From the NCBI RefSeq assembly GCF_002865985.1, contig NZ_LNDD01000004.1, forward strand, positions 124,001 to 188,000: a DNA stretch of 64,000 nucleotides, written 5' to 3'. The notes below the pieces were generated by a model. It was not told the DNA's origin and did not search any database. It worked only from the letters and a program-made list of their open reading frames with translations. This DNA is from Thermotoga sp. SG1. GTDB lineage: Bacteria; Thermotogota; Thermotogae; Thermotogales; Thermotogaceae. The position numbers and the translations under genes are program-made. Position 1 is the first letter of the stretch. Every line of letters begins with the position of its first letter. Shown one piece after another: positions 56,121-64,000 of this stretch.

Positions 56121-56633
56121 TCACTCCAGGTTTGAAAGAGCAATACTTATAAAATAAGTTCTTTCGATGCTGTTCTTTTTCTTTCCTATAGTGAAAGAGA
56201 TCGTACCAGGGCTGACAAAAAATGTGCAGGTGGAAATATCCGATACTAGGATTTTGGTTTTTTCGAGGATCAAATCGTTATCAGGATTTTTCCGATAGAT
56301 TTGAAGTTCGATATCGGGTCTATTGAATACGATGACATAGAGATAATCCTGAAAACCGTAATCTTCTCCGGCAAATGGTACACTCACCTTGAAGGAGATT
56401 CTTGCAGGATCGCTCGGATCGAAAGACACCTCATCTGCCTTCGGTCCTGCTTTTATGATCTCTTTTCTCAACTCCATGGCTGCTTTCAAAAGGTCATCAG
56501 CCAGCTCAATTGTGGTCAGAGACTGAGCGGAAACAATTGTCACCCTTGTTGCTATTCCCAAAATCAAAAGTACTGTTATGAGGAGAACAACCATTGTAAT
56601 TAGCACCTCTGTGATGGTGAACCCATTCCTCAT
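56121..56633 (-). CDS. Type IV prepilin-like protein
   Basis: 170 residues from ATG 56633, after GGAGGTGAAACA. MRNGFTITEVLITMVVLLITVLLILGIATR: canonical prepilin site (cleaved after Gly4, FTITE with Glu at +5). PulG/GspJ-like head. First gene of the minus-strand set leading to flaG and fliD. The frame upstream of 56633 is noncoding. Confidence 0.9.
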   Translation of the reverse strand: MRNGFTITEVLITMVVLLITVLLILGIATRVTIVSAQSLTTIELADDLLKAAMELRKEIIKAGPKADEVSFDPSDPARISFKVSVPFAGEDYGFQDYLYVIVFNRPDIELQIYRKNPDNDLILEKTKILVSDISTCTFFVSPGTISFTIGKKKNSIERTYFISIALSNLE

Positions 56634-56668
56634 TGTTTCACCTCCACATGTAATTGTTACCAGAAAAG

Positions 56669-56697
56669 TGTGGCAAAAATGTGGCAAGTGATAGAAT
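56669..56697 (+). promoter_or_regulatory. Ferritin promoter with direct repeat
   Basis: TGTGGCAA occurs at 56669-56676 and 56680-56687, 11 bp apart (one helix turn), followed by an extended -10 (TGATAGAAT, hexamer 56692-56697). There is no good -35, so an activator or repressor bound to the repeats may decide expression. Confidence 0.6.
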
Positions 56698-56718
56698 CGT
56701 ATACAGGGAGGTGAAACG

Positions 56719-57210
56719 ATGGTTATTTCGGAAAAAGTGAGAAAAGCCCTTAACAAACAACTGAACAGGGAGATCTACTCTTCTTATCTGTACCTTTCCA
56801 TGGCCACCTACTTCGATGCAGAAGGCTTCAAAGGTTTCGCACACTGGATGAAAAAGCAGGCACAAGAAGAGCTCACTCACGCTATGAAGTTCTACGAATA
56901 CATCTACGACAGAGGTGGAAAGGTGGAACTCGAGGCAATAGAGAAACCCCCATCAACATGGAACGACATAAAAGATGCGTTCGAAGCAGCCCTGAAGCAC
57001 GAAGAATTAGTCACCCAATCGATCTACGAAATACTGGAACTTGCCTCGGAAGAGAAAGATCACGCCACCGTGAGTTTTCTCAAATGGTTCGTCGATGAAC
57101 AGGTGGAAGAAGAGGAACAAGTGAGGGAGATACTGGATCTTCTGGAAAAAGCAAACGGTCAAATGTCCGTGATCTTTCAACTGGACAGATACCTTGGACA
57201 GAGGGAATGA
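56719..57210 (+). CDS. ftn: Ferritin (non-heme, FtnA type)
   Basis: 163 residues. Four-helix bundle iron-storage protein. Ferroxidase-site residues visible: NREIYSSYLYL (Glu17), QAQEELTHAMKFYEY (Glu50, His53), HEELVTQSIYEI (Glu94) and VDEQVEEEEQV. No signal peptide. ATG 56719 after GGGAGGTGAAACG. A terminator follows directly. Confidence 0.95.
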   Translation: MVISEKVRKALNKQLNREIYSSYLYLSMATYFDAEGFKGFAHWMKKQAQEELTHAMKFYEYIYDRGGKVELEAIEKPPSTWNDIKDAFEAALKHEELVTQSIYEILELASEEKDHATVSFLKWFVDEQVEEEEQVREILDLLEKANGQMSVIFQLDRYLGQRE

Positions 57211-57229
57211 GGGGCGAAACGCCCCTTTT
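57211..57229 (+). terminator. Rho-independent terminator after ferritin
   Basis: GGGGCG (57211-57216), AAA, CGCCCC (57220-57225), TTTT. Starts immediately after the ferritin stop. Confidence 0.9.
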
Positions 57230-57246
57230 CACTTGGAGGTGAAAGC

Positions 57247-57900
57247 GTGATATTGGTACTAGGAGTGTTCAAGATAGAGGTAGAGCCCATGCTGGAAGAG
57301 ATGGAAGTCCTGGAGAAGGGACGCTTTCTGAAGAGATACTACCAACGTGGAATTATCGGAAGAAACGAGGTTGTTGTGAGTTACGGATTCATTGGAAAGG
57401 TGGAAGCCGCCCTTGTCGCGCAGGCCTTCTTGGACAGGTTCAGTATCGACGCTGTTTTTCTCACAGGAAACGCTGGTGGTCTGGATGGGGTCGAAGTGGG
57501 TGATGTGGTAGTTGGAGACTTTTACACGGAGTACGACTTCGAAACCGCCCTGGGTGACGAAGGAATTGTGATACCAGGAAGCGAAGATCTGGAGGACAAA
57601 GTGATAGCATATTCAAGCAGAGAAATCAAAACAGGGTTGATAGCAAGTGGGGACTCTTTTGTGACAACGAAGGAGAAAGCAGAGAAGATAAAAGAAAAAA
57701 CAAAGGCTCTCTGTGTCGACATGGATTCTGCTGCTGTGGCAAAGGTTTGTTATGAAAACGAGAAAAAGTTCCTTGCTATAAAAACCGTTGTCGACCTCTG
57801 TGGAAAAGATACCGAAGAGGCCTTTAAGAAAAATTACGAAAAATATGGTTTTCTGTCGAATCTCGTTCTTCTAGATGTTTTAAAACGATGCGTCCTTTAA
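57247..57900 (+). CDS. Purine nucleosidase/phosphorylase family protein (MTAN-like)
   Basis: 217 residues from GTG 57247 (GGAGGTGAAAGC). Nucleoside phosphorylase fold: VFLTGNAGGLDG, VGDVVVGDFYTEYDF, IASGDSFVTTKEKAEKI and ALCVDMDSAAVAKVCYE, the last equal to the VDMEsaA motif that binds ribose. Likely 5'-methylthioadenosine/S-adenosylhomocysteine nucleosidase or a related activity. Its TAA stop overlaps that of ptb on the other strand. Confidence 0.85.
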   Translation: MILVLGVFKIEVEPMLEEMEVLEKGRFLKRYYQRGIIGRNEVVVSYGFIGKVEAALVAQAFLDRFSIDAVFLTGNAGGLDGVEVGDVVVGDFYTEYDFETALGDEGIVIPGSEDLEDKVIAYSSREIKTGLIASGDSFVTTKEKAEKIKEKTKALCVDMDSAAVAKVCYENEKKFLAIKTVVDLCGKDTEEAFKKNYEKYGFLSNLVLLDVLKRCVL

Positions 57901-58781
57901 GCAAACAAAGAAGAAAGGACGATCGAGTAATACTTTGTCTCTTCTGAATCAGCTCTCGAGGTGAGAACAACCGGAACCCTTCCTCCAAGGATTGTGGATG
58001 CCGCTCTTGCCTTCGCCAAGAAAACAAGCGCTTTGTAGAGGATGTTTGCCGCTTCTATATCTGGAAGTATCAAAATGTCTGCTTTTCCTGCCACCGGGCT
58101 CTCTATTCCCTTCCTTCTTGCTGCCTCTTCAGATACCACGTTGTCCAGGGCAAAGGGACCATCGACGATGCAGTTTTTTATTTGCCCTCTCTGGTTCATC
58201 TTGGAAAGAACGGCTGCCTCGATTGTAACGGGCATCTTCGGATTCACGATCTCTATAGCCCCCACCACCGCTACCTTCGGCATCTTTATTCCCAGAACAT
58301 CTGCCACACGAACACAGTGTTCTATCATGTCTACCTTCTGTTCCAGAGTCGGACTTATCACCATCCCAGGATCAGAGATGATGAGAGGTCTGGGAAAATC
58401 TGGTATCTCCATCACGCTCACCATGGAAAGTGTTTTTCCCGTTCGAAGGCCATATCTTTCATCCAGATAGATCTTCATGAGATCTCCTGTTTTTATCTTT
58501 CCCTTCATCAAAAAGTCGCATTCACCTTTCGAGACTGTTTCCACAGCGAGCCTTCCCGCTTCTTCTGCTAGACAGTCAACGATCTGTGGTTTCTCCCATT
58601 CTGGTGTACATTCCTTCACTATTTTCAAGATCTCTTCTTTTGGACCAAATAGAACAGGTTCACAGATATCTTCCTTCCATGCTCTGAAAACGGCCTCGAT
58701 CACATGCTCGTCGTTTGCAACCGCAACGGCGAGTTTCTTACCTCTTCCTTTCGCTCTCTCTTCCAGTTTCTCCAGATACAC
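57897..58781 (-). CDS. ptb: Phosphate butyryltransferase
   Basis: 294 residues, start GTG 58781 after GAGGAGATGAGAG. Transfers an acyl group between CoA and phosphate, giving acyl phosphate for ATP formation by an acyl kinase. Blocks VAVANDEHVIEAV, FLMKGKIKTGDLMK, HCVRVADVLGIKMPKVAVVGAIEIVNPKM, IVDGPFALDNVVS and LILPDIEAANILYKALVFLA match Ptb rather than Pta. Co-transcribed with an aminotransferase 12 nt upstream. Butyrate kinase not in the window. Confidence 0.92.
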   Translation of the reverse strand: MYLEKLEERAKGRGKKLAVAVANDEHVIEAVFRAWKEDICEPVLFGPKEEILKIVKECTPEWEKPQIVDCLAEEAGRLAVETVSKGECDFLMKGKIKTGDLMKIYLDERYGLRTGKTLSMVSVMEIPDFPRPLIISDPGMVISPTLEQKVDMIEHCVRVADVLGIKMPKVAVVGAIEIVNPKMPVTIEAAVLSKMNQRGQIKNCIVDGPFALDNVVSEEAARRKGIESPVAGKADILILPDIEAANILYKALVFLAKARAASTILGGRVPVVLTSRADSEETKYYSIVLSSLFA

Positions 58782-58793
58782 GCTCTCATCTCC

Positions 58794-60029
58794 TCACAGA
58801 AGATGTTTTTCTCTTCCGTATTCGAGAACAACTTCCCTGAGTCTTTTGATACCCTCCACTATTTTCTCGTCCGGCGGCAGGCAAAAAGAGAGTCTCATGG
58901 AGGAACTGGGTTCATCGTACACTTTAAACACCTTTCCAGGAACGTAGAAGACCTTCTTTCTCTTTGCGTACTCGAACATCTCCCACGTGTCGAAACCTTC
59001 TGGAAGTGTGAGCCAGATGAAGAGTCCCCCTTCAGCCTTCACCCACTTTGTACCAGGTATGTCGGAAAAGTACTCCTCCAGCGCATCGAGCATCACCTTT
59101 CTTTTTCTTCTGTAGAGTTCGATGGTGGGTTTTAACTGTTCGAAAAGGTCGTACCTTTCCAGATAGTGTGCTGCAAGACGATGGGTGATCGCGGGACTGC
59201 ACAGATCCGCAGATTGTTTTGCCTGAACGACCTTTCTGATGAACTCCTTGCTTCCCGCTACCATTCCTATCCTGAGACCCGGTGCGAGAACCTTGCTGAA
59301 GGTGTTGAGTAACACGACCCTTTCAGGCCCACCGATCTTGAACACAGGATCTATCGTTTCACCTTCGTACCTCAAGGCTCCATAGGGATCGTCTTCCACA
59401 ATGAAGAGATCGTATTTTTCTGCAATTTCAACGAGTGCTTTTCTCTTTTCCAGCGAGGTGGTGACACCTGCTGGGTTGTGGAAGTTGGATACAACGTAGA
59501 TGAACTTCACCTGTTTTATTTTTCCCTTTTTATCCATGTCTGAGAGTTTTTTCTCAAGGATGTTCAGATTCATTCCATCGTCTTCGAGTGGAACCACGAT
59601 GAAATTTGCAAGATACTGCTTGAAGGCATTTATGGCACCAAGGTAGGCAGGATCATCCAAAACACAGTAACTCTCATCGTCGAGGAAGATCTTTCCTATG
59701 AGGTCCAGTGCCTGTTGAGATCCCACAGTGAACACAAGGTTGTCTTCGTCGAGTCCGGTGATACCGTACATTCGATCTAAAAGTTTCAGAATCTGTTTCT
59801 TCAAGAGAGGATCTCCTTCTGTTGTCGAGTACTGGAGTGTGTAGTGATATTCTTTTTCTATGATCTCTTTTGCAATTTCGGCAAGTTCTTTTCTTGGAAA
59901 GGTCTCTGGATCTGGTACTCCTCCACCGAAAGAAATGGCATCTTTATCGGCAGCGAACTTCAGAATCTCCCTGATGATCGATGATTTCATGTTTTTTCCG
60001 ATCTTTGAAACCTTGTTTTCCAGATTCAC
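58794..60029 (-). CDS. PLP-dependent aminotransferase (class I, LysN-like)
   Basis: 411 residues, GTG 60029 after GGGGGTGG. Fold type I: SFGGGVPDPETFP, YSTTEGDPLLKKQI, VVSNFHNPAGVTTS, VEDDPYGALRYEG and LLNTFSKVLAPGLRIGMV with the PLP lysine (FSK). Related to 2-aminoadipate/branched-chain and aromatic aminotransferases. With ptb it suggests amino acid to acyl-phosphate fermentation: amino acid to 2-oxo acid here, then to acyl-CoA by an oxidoreductase elsewhere. Substrate inferred. Confidence 0.9.
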   Translation of the reverse strand: MNLENKVSKIGKNMKSSIIREILKFAADKDAISFGGGVPDPETFPRKELAEIAKEIIEKEYHYTLQYSTTEGDPLLKKQILKLLDRMYGITGLDEDNLVFTVGSQQALDLIGKIFLDDESYCVLDDPAYLGAINAFKQYLANFIVVPLEDDGMNLNILEKKLSDMDKKGKIKQVKFIYVVSNFHNPAGVTTSLEKRKALVEIAEKYDLFIVEDDPYGALRYEGETIDPVFKIGGPERVVLLNTFSKVLAPGLRIGMVAGSKEFIRKVVQAKQSADLCSPAITHRLAAHYLERYDLFEQLKPTIELYRRKRKVMLDALEEYFSDIPGTKWVKAEGGLFIWLTLPEGFDTWEMFEYAKRKKVFYVPGKVFKVYDEPSSSMRLSFCLPPDEKIVEGIKRLREVVLEYGREKHLL

Positions 60030-60063
60030 ATGGCCACCCCCTGCTGTCTACCCTTTCTGGTGA

Positions 60064-60092
60064 ATTATACATCAAATCACGTGTTTTTTCGA
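60064..60092 (-). promoter_or_regulatory. Promoter of the aminotransferase-ptb operon
   Basis: Minus strand TCGAAA (60092-60087), 17-bp spacer, TATAAT (60069-60064), about 35 nt upstream of GTG 60029. On the plus strand TATACT at 60105-60110 may be the -10 of the divergent MoxR gene, without a clear -35. Confidence 0.7.
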
Positions 60093-60140
60093 TGTGTTGT
60101 TTGATATACTTTATAAAACAACCGATTGGGCGGTGGTCCT

Positions 60141-61067
60141 GTGAGAGAAAAGATCGAAAAGATAATCCTGAACATCGAAAGAGTCATAAAGGGAAAGAGG
60201 GAAGCGATAAAAGCGGTTGTCGCGACACTTCTTGCAAAGGGACATGTTCTCATGGAAGACGTGCCGGGTGTTGGAAAGACCATGCTCGCAAGATCCCTTG
60301 CAATATCGCTGGGGGTTGATTTCAAGCGGGTTCAGTTCACACCAGACCTGTTACCAACGGATCTCACTGGGCTGTACATCTACGACAGGAAAAAAGAGGA
60401 CTTCGTTTTCAAAAGGGGACCCATATTCACCGATGTTCTTCTGGCAGACGAGATAAACAGGGCGACTCCGAGAACCCAGTCTGCTCTTCTTGAGGCGATG
60501 GCGGAGGGACAGGTAACCGTGGACGGAATCACCCACAGACTCTCCGACAGGTTCTTCGTCATCGCCACACAGAATCCCATCGAGTACGAGGGAACCTTTC
60601 CGCTTCCCGAGGCTCAACTGGACAGGTTCATGACCTGTGTGAAGATGGGATATCCAGATGAGAAGGCAGAGATGGAAATGCTCACCTCTCAGGAAAAGGG
60701 CCATCCTGTGGAACATCTGGAACCAGTTCTGAACCCCGAAGAACTCACAGGTCTTCAGAAAGCGGTGAGGAACGTCTTTGTCAGCGATGACGTGAAACGC
60801 TACATCGTTGATATAGCGAACGCAACGAGAAACCACCCGAGTCTTCTTCTGGGTATGAGTCCGAGAGGAAGTATCGCCCTCATGCATTTTTCCATGGCCC
60901 TTGCGTTCATGGAAGGAAGAGATTTTGTCCTTCCAGACGATGTGAAAAAAGCAGCCCTCTACGTGATCCCGCACAGGGTGATCCAGTCTGCCGAGTCCAG
61001 ACTCAAGAGAGAAAGGAAGGAGGACATAGTGAAAGAAATACTCGATCATGTGAAGGTGGTTGAATGA
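60141..61067 (+). CDS. MoxR-family AAA+ ATPase
   Basis: 308 residues from GTG 60141 (GGGCGGTGG upstream; a TTG at 60126 is in frame). Walker A EDVPGVGKTML, Walker B VLLADEINRATPRTQSALLEAM, sensor FVIATQNPIEYEGTFPLPEAQLDRF. MoxR proteins act as chaperone-like remodelers with DUF58/VWA partners; the next gene is DUF58. ATGA junction. Confidence 0.94.
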   Translation: MREKIEKIILNIERVIKGKREAIKAVVATLLAKGHVLMEDVPGVGKTMLARSLAISLGVDFKRVQFTPDLLPTDLTGLYIYDRKKEDFVFKRGPIFTDVLLADEINRATPRTQSALLEAMAEGQVTVDGITHRLSDRFFVIATQNPIEYEGTFPLPEAQLDRFMTCVKMGYPDEKAEMEMLTSQEKGHPVEHLEPVLNPEELTGLQKAVRNVFVSDDVKRYIVDIANATRNHPSLLLGMSPRGSIALMHFSMALAFMEGRDFVLPDDVKKAALYVIPHRVIQSAESRLKRERKEDIVKEILDHVKVVE

Positions 61068-62302
61068 AGGTAAGAAAGAAAGGCCTTGTGATTCTCACGA
61101 TCCTTTCTGTGATGGCCTGGATACTCACGCAGAACAACCTTCTGTTGTTTCTTGTTTTCTTTGCCGTCACAAGGTGGATCGACCTTTTTCTTGTGCTCAG
61201 AAACATTCCGAAGTTGAAGGTGGAAAGGTACATCACAAAGACAAGACTTTTTGTGGATGAAAAAGCCAAGATGGTGTTCAGGATCTCTCACACGGGAAAC
61301 ATGAAGCTTTTCTTGAAACTCCAGCCCAGCCTCTCTCCTGTCAGATTCTTCAAAAAGGATTCTGAAAGGATAATCCTGGATCCGCTTTCATCGAGAAAAC
61401 TGGAGTTCATCTTCTCCTATGGAACACGTGGAAGGAAGATCCTGAAAGACTTTTCCATTACCTTCGAAGACACGTTCGCAACGTTCTCCGTTCAAAAGGT
61501 CTTCGAGGTGGAAGACGAAGTGATAGTCTTTCCAGAATACCTGCCTATCACTTTTTACAAAGAATCTCTGAAAGAACTGCTTCCGGGAAGAAAGAGCCCG
61601 CTGAAACTTCTGGAAGACAACACGATGTTGAAGGGTCTCAGGGATTACAACGGTGAGCCGATGAACAGGATACACTGGAAAGCCTCCGCAAGGTATGGAA
61701 AACTCTTGGTGAAAGAGCACGATCATACCGCCCTTGGAAAGGTGAGGATCTTTCTGGATCTGAACCTTCCCAAAAAAGCAGAACTTGGAGAGGTTTGGAA
61801 AGAACTCAGAAAGCACTACGAGGAGGAAGTGGTGAAACTCGTTGCGAGCGTTGTGAAAGAGTTGAAAGAACGCCACACGCCCGTGGAACTGGTGGTGATC
61901 GGTGAGAAGGTGTGGAAAAACAACGAGAAAGACTGGGTTTCAGACTTTGAACTGCTTGCCACCGTGAAAGGAACGGACTTTCCTTCCTTCGATACAAGAG
62001 ATATCTTGGAAGTCCACAGGTTCGATCCATCGGACACGGTGTTGATCTTTTGTGTGCATCTGACCATGCAGGAACTTCCACTTCTTCTCAAGATGAGATC
62101 AAAAGTTTCAAAACTGATCGTTTTTGTCATACCGTATGGTTTGCGAGATCCGAACACGAAACCTTTCAGAAGTTACCTTCTCATGCGAAGGGATCTACAG
62201 GATCTTCTGGAGAAAGCAAAGCTGCTGGAAGAAAACCACGTGATAGTGAGAGGGATAAGGGAAAACATGACCTTTCAGGAGGCTCTGGACAGTGTTCCCT
62301 GA
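61064..62302 (+). CDS. DUF58 protein (MoxR partner)
   Basis: 412 residues. Two N-terminal helices (LVILTILSVMAWILTQNNLLLFLVFFAVTRWID), a beta domain, then the DUF58 signature LKGLRDYNGEPMNRIHWKASARYGKLLVKEHD around residue 187-217 and a VWA-like C-terminal domain. Typical member of the MoxR-DUF58-transglutaminase/DUF4129 set. Overlaps the next gene by 11 nt. Confidence 0.9.
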   Translation: MKVRKKGLVILTILSVMAWILTQNNLLLFLVFFAVTRWIDLFLVLRNIPKLKVERYITKTRLFVDEKAKMVFRISHTGNMKLFLKLQPSLSPVRFFKKDSERIILDPLSSRKLEFIFSYGTRGRKILKDFSITFEDTFATFSVQKVFEVEDEVIVFPEYLPITFYKESLKELLPGRKSPLKLLEDNTMLKGLRDYNGEPMNRIHWKASARYGKLLVKEHDHTALGKVRIFLDLNLPKKAELGEVWKELRKHYEEEVVKLVASVVKELKERHTPVELVVIGEKVWKNNEKDWVSDFELLATVKGTDFPSFDTRDILEVHRFDPSDTVLIFCVHLTMQELPLLLKMRSKVSKLIVFVIPYGLRDPNTKPFRSYLLMRRDLQDLLEKAKLLEENHVIVRGIRENMTFQEALDSVP

Positions 62303-63560
62303 TGTGTTGTTCGCAAGTACGCTTTTTCTGTCTGGCATGAAATATCTTGATCTTCCCATATTGGGGATAATTTCGGCTGTGATCCTAGTAATCACGCTCA
62401 AAAGATTTTCCATGGCTTATCTGATAATCCTGCCGGTTCTGGGGTTTCTTCTCTGGATCACTCTGAAAGACAGAGATCTTATGATCTCTTCTCTTGTCAC
62501 CAGTGTCTTTTTGATCTTTTCTGACTTTGAAGATGAAAGATCGAAAGTTCCATCTCTTCTTGTTTTTTTTGCAATGGTGGTACTTTTTGGAAAGAATACG
62601 TTCTCACCAATACTCGTTTCTGGAGCGCTCTCCCTTTACTTTATCTATGAAAAAAGGTATCTGTACTCTCTGATCTCTCCCTTTTTAATGTTTGTTCCGC
62701 CTTTCAATCTTCCTTCGTTCTCGTTTGGAGGCAGACAGAAAACGGAAATCGCGGAATCCTCACAAGAATCGATGAAGAACGTGATTGTAATGATGGAAAG
62801 GTTCTTTCAAGAAGAAAACCCACTCATGGGAATACTGTGGGGTATTATCTTTTGGATCGTCGTGGTGAGTACGATCTTTCTCTTTCTGACCTTTCTGAAA
62901 AAATTCCGCATAAACATGAAGGTTCCCCACTATGTACTCATCTTTCTTGTCATTCTTGTGGTGGTCTTGTACGCTTTCTTATTATTCGTGAATCTTGTGG
63001 TTCAGAACATGAACTTGGAAATCGGTGTACCAGAACTCACCCCGATCGGCCGGATGTTCTCCTCCTCTTCACCCGCCTCTGTAACCATTATAGAGATCGA
63101 AAGAAAGCCCTCATGGAACAGTGTGAGATGGGCTCTGACCATCGTCACTTTTGTTGTGGCAATCTTTGTCCTCTATAGCACACTGAAAATCTTCCTGAAA
63201 GCAGTAAGATCAACGACCAGCAAGCTAGAAACAGAAGAAGAGATGGTGGAGAAAGCAAAGGAAAAATTCACAGGGGATGAAAAGCAAATTGAAAGGAGAG
63301 AAATTCACAGCGTGGAAGAGGCTTATCTGTTTCTAAGAAAGAGGTTTTTCCCCGGGAAAGACCAACTCACTCCGTACGAACTGATAGAAGGAGAAAGATA
63401 TCGCCACTTCAGAGAGCTCACAGAAAGATTTACGAGAATAAGATACTCACGTATAAAACAGGAAACACCTTTTTCTGAAGTGAAAAAGCTCTTCCTGGAG
63501 TCAGAAAAAGAATTGAATTATAAGAACAAAAACAAGAGAAATATGCAAAAAGAGGCATAA
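62292..63560 (+). CDS. Membrane protein with DUF4129-like C-terminus
   Basis: 422 residues, GTG 62292 with AGGAGG 9 nt upstream. About six to eight helices in the first 300 residues, including two near 185-240 (IIFWIVVVSTIFLFLTFL; VLIFLVILVVVLYAFLLF). The soluble C-terminus (HSVEEAYLFLRKRFFPGKDQLTPYELIE ... FRELTERFTRIRYS) matches the DUF4129 end of transglutaminase-type partners (TPxE, RYxxF). No transglutaminase domain is visible. Third of the MoxR set. Confidence 0.7.
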   Translation: MFPDVLFASTLFLSGMKYLDLPILGIISAVILVITLKRFSMAYLIILPVLGFLLWITLKDRDLMISSLVTSVFLIFSDFEDERSKVPSLLVFFAMVVLFGKNTFSPILVSGALSLYFIYEKRYLYSLISPFLMFVPPFNLPSFSFGGRQKTEIAESSQESMKNVIVMMERFFQEENPLMGILWGIIFWIVVVSTIFLFLTFLKKFRINMKVPHYVLIFLVILVVVLYAFLLFVNLVVQNMNLEIGVPELTPIGRMFSSSSPASVTIIEIERKPSWNSVRWALTIVTFVVAIFVLYSTLKIFLKAVRSTTSKLETEEEMVEKAKEKFTGDEKQIERREIHSVEEAYLFLRKRFFPGKDQLTPYELIEGERYRHFRELTERFTRIRYSRIKQETPFSEVKKLFLESEKELNYKNKNKRNMQKEA

Positions 63561-63668
63561 ATCTTCAAAACAGGAAAGTGTTTAGAGTCCATCAAAAACT
63601 GTTCAAGAAAATTGAATTCGAAAAAATTAACCCACAGAAAAGTTTGAATTAAGATTCAAAAAGATTCC

Positions 63669-63697
63669 TTGACGACTTTTTAGAAAGCCTGTAAAAT
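63669..63697 (+). promoter_or_regulatory. Promoter of the branched-chain amino-acid transporter gene
   Basis: TTGACG (63669-63674), 17-bp spacer, TAAAAT (63692-63697), 39 nt before the ATG at 63736. The rest of the 63561-63735 gap is AT-rich with no clear terminator. Confidence 0.8.
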
Positions 63698-63735
63698 ACT
63701 CATAAAAATCATTCTCGAAAGGGGAGGGAAAAGCT

Positions 63736-64000
63736 ATGAGGAAAGCTGTTTTGACTGTTCTTCTTACTCTGATGGTTGTGAGTCTCTTTTCTGCGGTCAA
63801 GATCGGTGTGATTCTTCCAATGACTGGTGGTATTTCCGCGTTTGGAAGGATGGTATGGGAGGGAATCCAGATCGCCCACGAAGAAAAACCCTCTGTTTTT
63901 GGAGAAAACGTGGAACTCGTTCTCCTCGACACAAGAAGTGAAAAAACAGAGGCAGCCAACGCAGCAGCAAGAGCGATCGATAAAGAAAAGGTCCTTGCCA
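63736..64000 (+). CDS. Branched-chain amino-acid ABC transporter binding protein (LivK-like), partial
   Basis: First 88 residues only; runs off the right edge. Signal peptide VLTVLLTLMVVSLFSA, then VKIGVILPMTGGISAFGRMVWEGIQIA and ENVELVLLDTRSEKTEAANAA, the family 6 periplasmic-binding signature. ATG 63736 follows GGGGAGGG. Permease and ATPase genes are expected beyond the window. Confidence 0.9.
   Translation, partial: MRKAVLTVLLTLMVVSLFSAVKIGVILPMTGGISAFGRMVWEGIQIAHEEKPSVFGENVELVLLDTRSEKTEAANAAARAIDKEKVLA

Noticed and set aside
60101-60140. Promoter for the MoxR gene
   Set aside because: TATACT is a fair -10, but no -35 at 16-18 bp; not strong enough for a separate call.

Overview
The window reads as chromosome of a hyperthermophilic Thermotoga, very close to T. 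maritima. The grounds are gene content and order as I recall them for that genus (a rhamnose locus beside a family 4 glycosidase, metG-gyrA-archease-lexA, purB-purA-argF-tmk, a small cupin, ferritin, Ptb), Lys/Glu/Arg-rich proteins coded with AGA/AGG, many GTG and TTG starts, strong GGAGGTGA ribosome-binding sites, and a GC-rich long-form SRP RNA in a genome of medium GC. No database search was possible. Coding density is very high: neighbouring genes commonly share ATGA, GTGA or TTGA stop/start junctions.

Layout. 1-8235: a divergent sugar locus. On the left, a DeoR-type repressor and a GH4 enzyme whose CHGY motif points to alpha-glucuronidase. On the right, an ASRT-type sensor-like protein, L-rhamnose isomerase, rhamnulose-1-phosphate aldolase, rhamnulokinase and a GH106-like rhamnosidase. 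8307-17893 (minus): an 11-gene housekeeping run, metG > gyrA > archease > lexA > STAS > rpiB > prmA > DUF501 > panC > phosphoesterase > PP-loop ATPase. 17954-36055 (plus): DUF4438 protein, rhomboid protease, two-RCK Trk/Ktr potassium uptake, hisS, two nitrilase-fold proteins without catalytic residues, argS, rRNA uracil methyltransferase, purB, purA, argF, tmk, membrane proteins, a second phosphoesterase, rnc and a radical SAM protein. 36034-39804: an Mrp-type cation/proton antiporter module (C, D, E, F, G, MbhD-like, B) with no MrpA ion-channel subunit; its MbhD-like subunit carries a C-terminal domain like an amino-acid-binding protein.

39796-47218: a pseudopilin whose start lies inside the SRP RNA gene, the SRP RNA, a cupin, then a cell-envelope cluster: three paralogous secreted proteins, an Ig-like/chaperone-like protein, a secretin, and a secretin-like protein fused to a probable outer-membrane barrel. 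It faces a BTAD-type regulator. 48405-51630: a UgpBAE-like ABC importer without an ATPase, behind a strong promoter, a terminator-like leader hairpin and an inverted repeat. 51631-56633 (minus): pseudopilins and a PilX-like protein leading into flaG and fliD. 56719-64000: ferritin, a nucleosidase-family protein, phosphate butyryltransferase with an aminotransferase (amino-acid fermentation), a MoxR/DUF58/DUF4129-like set, and the start of a branched-chain amino-acid binding protein.

The least expected items are the antiporter/binding-protein fusion, the envelope cluster with its three-paralog family and secretin-barrel hybrid, the pseudopilin that begins inside the SRP RNA gene, the paired dead nitrilases, and two membrane proteins whose C-terminal tails overprint the next gene.
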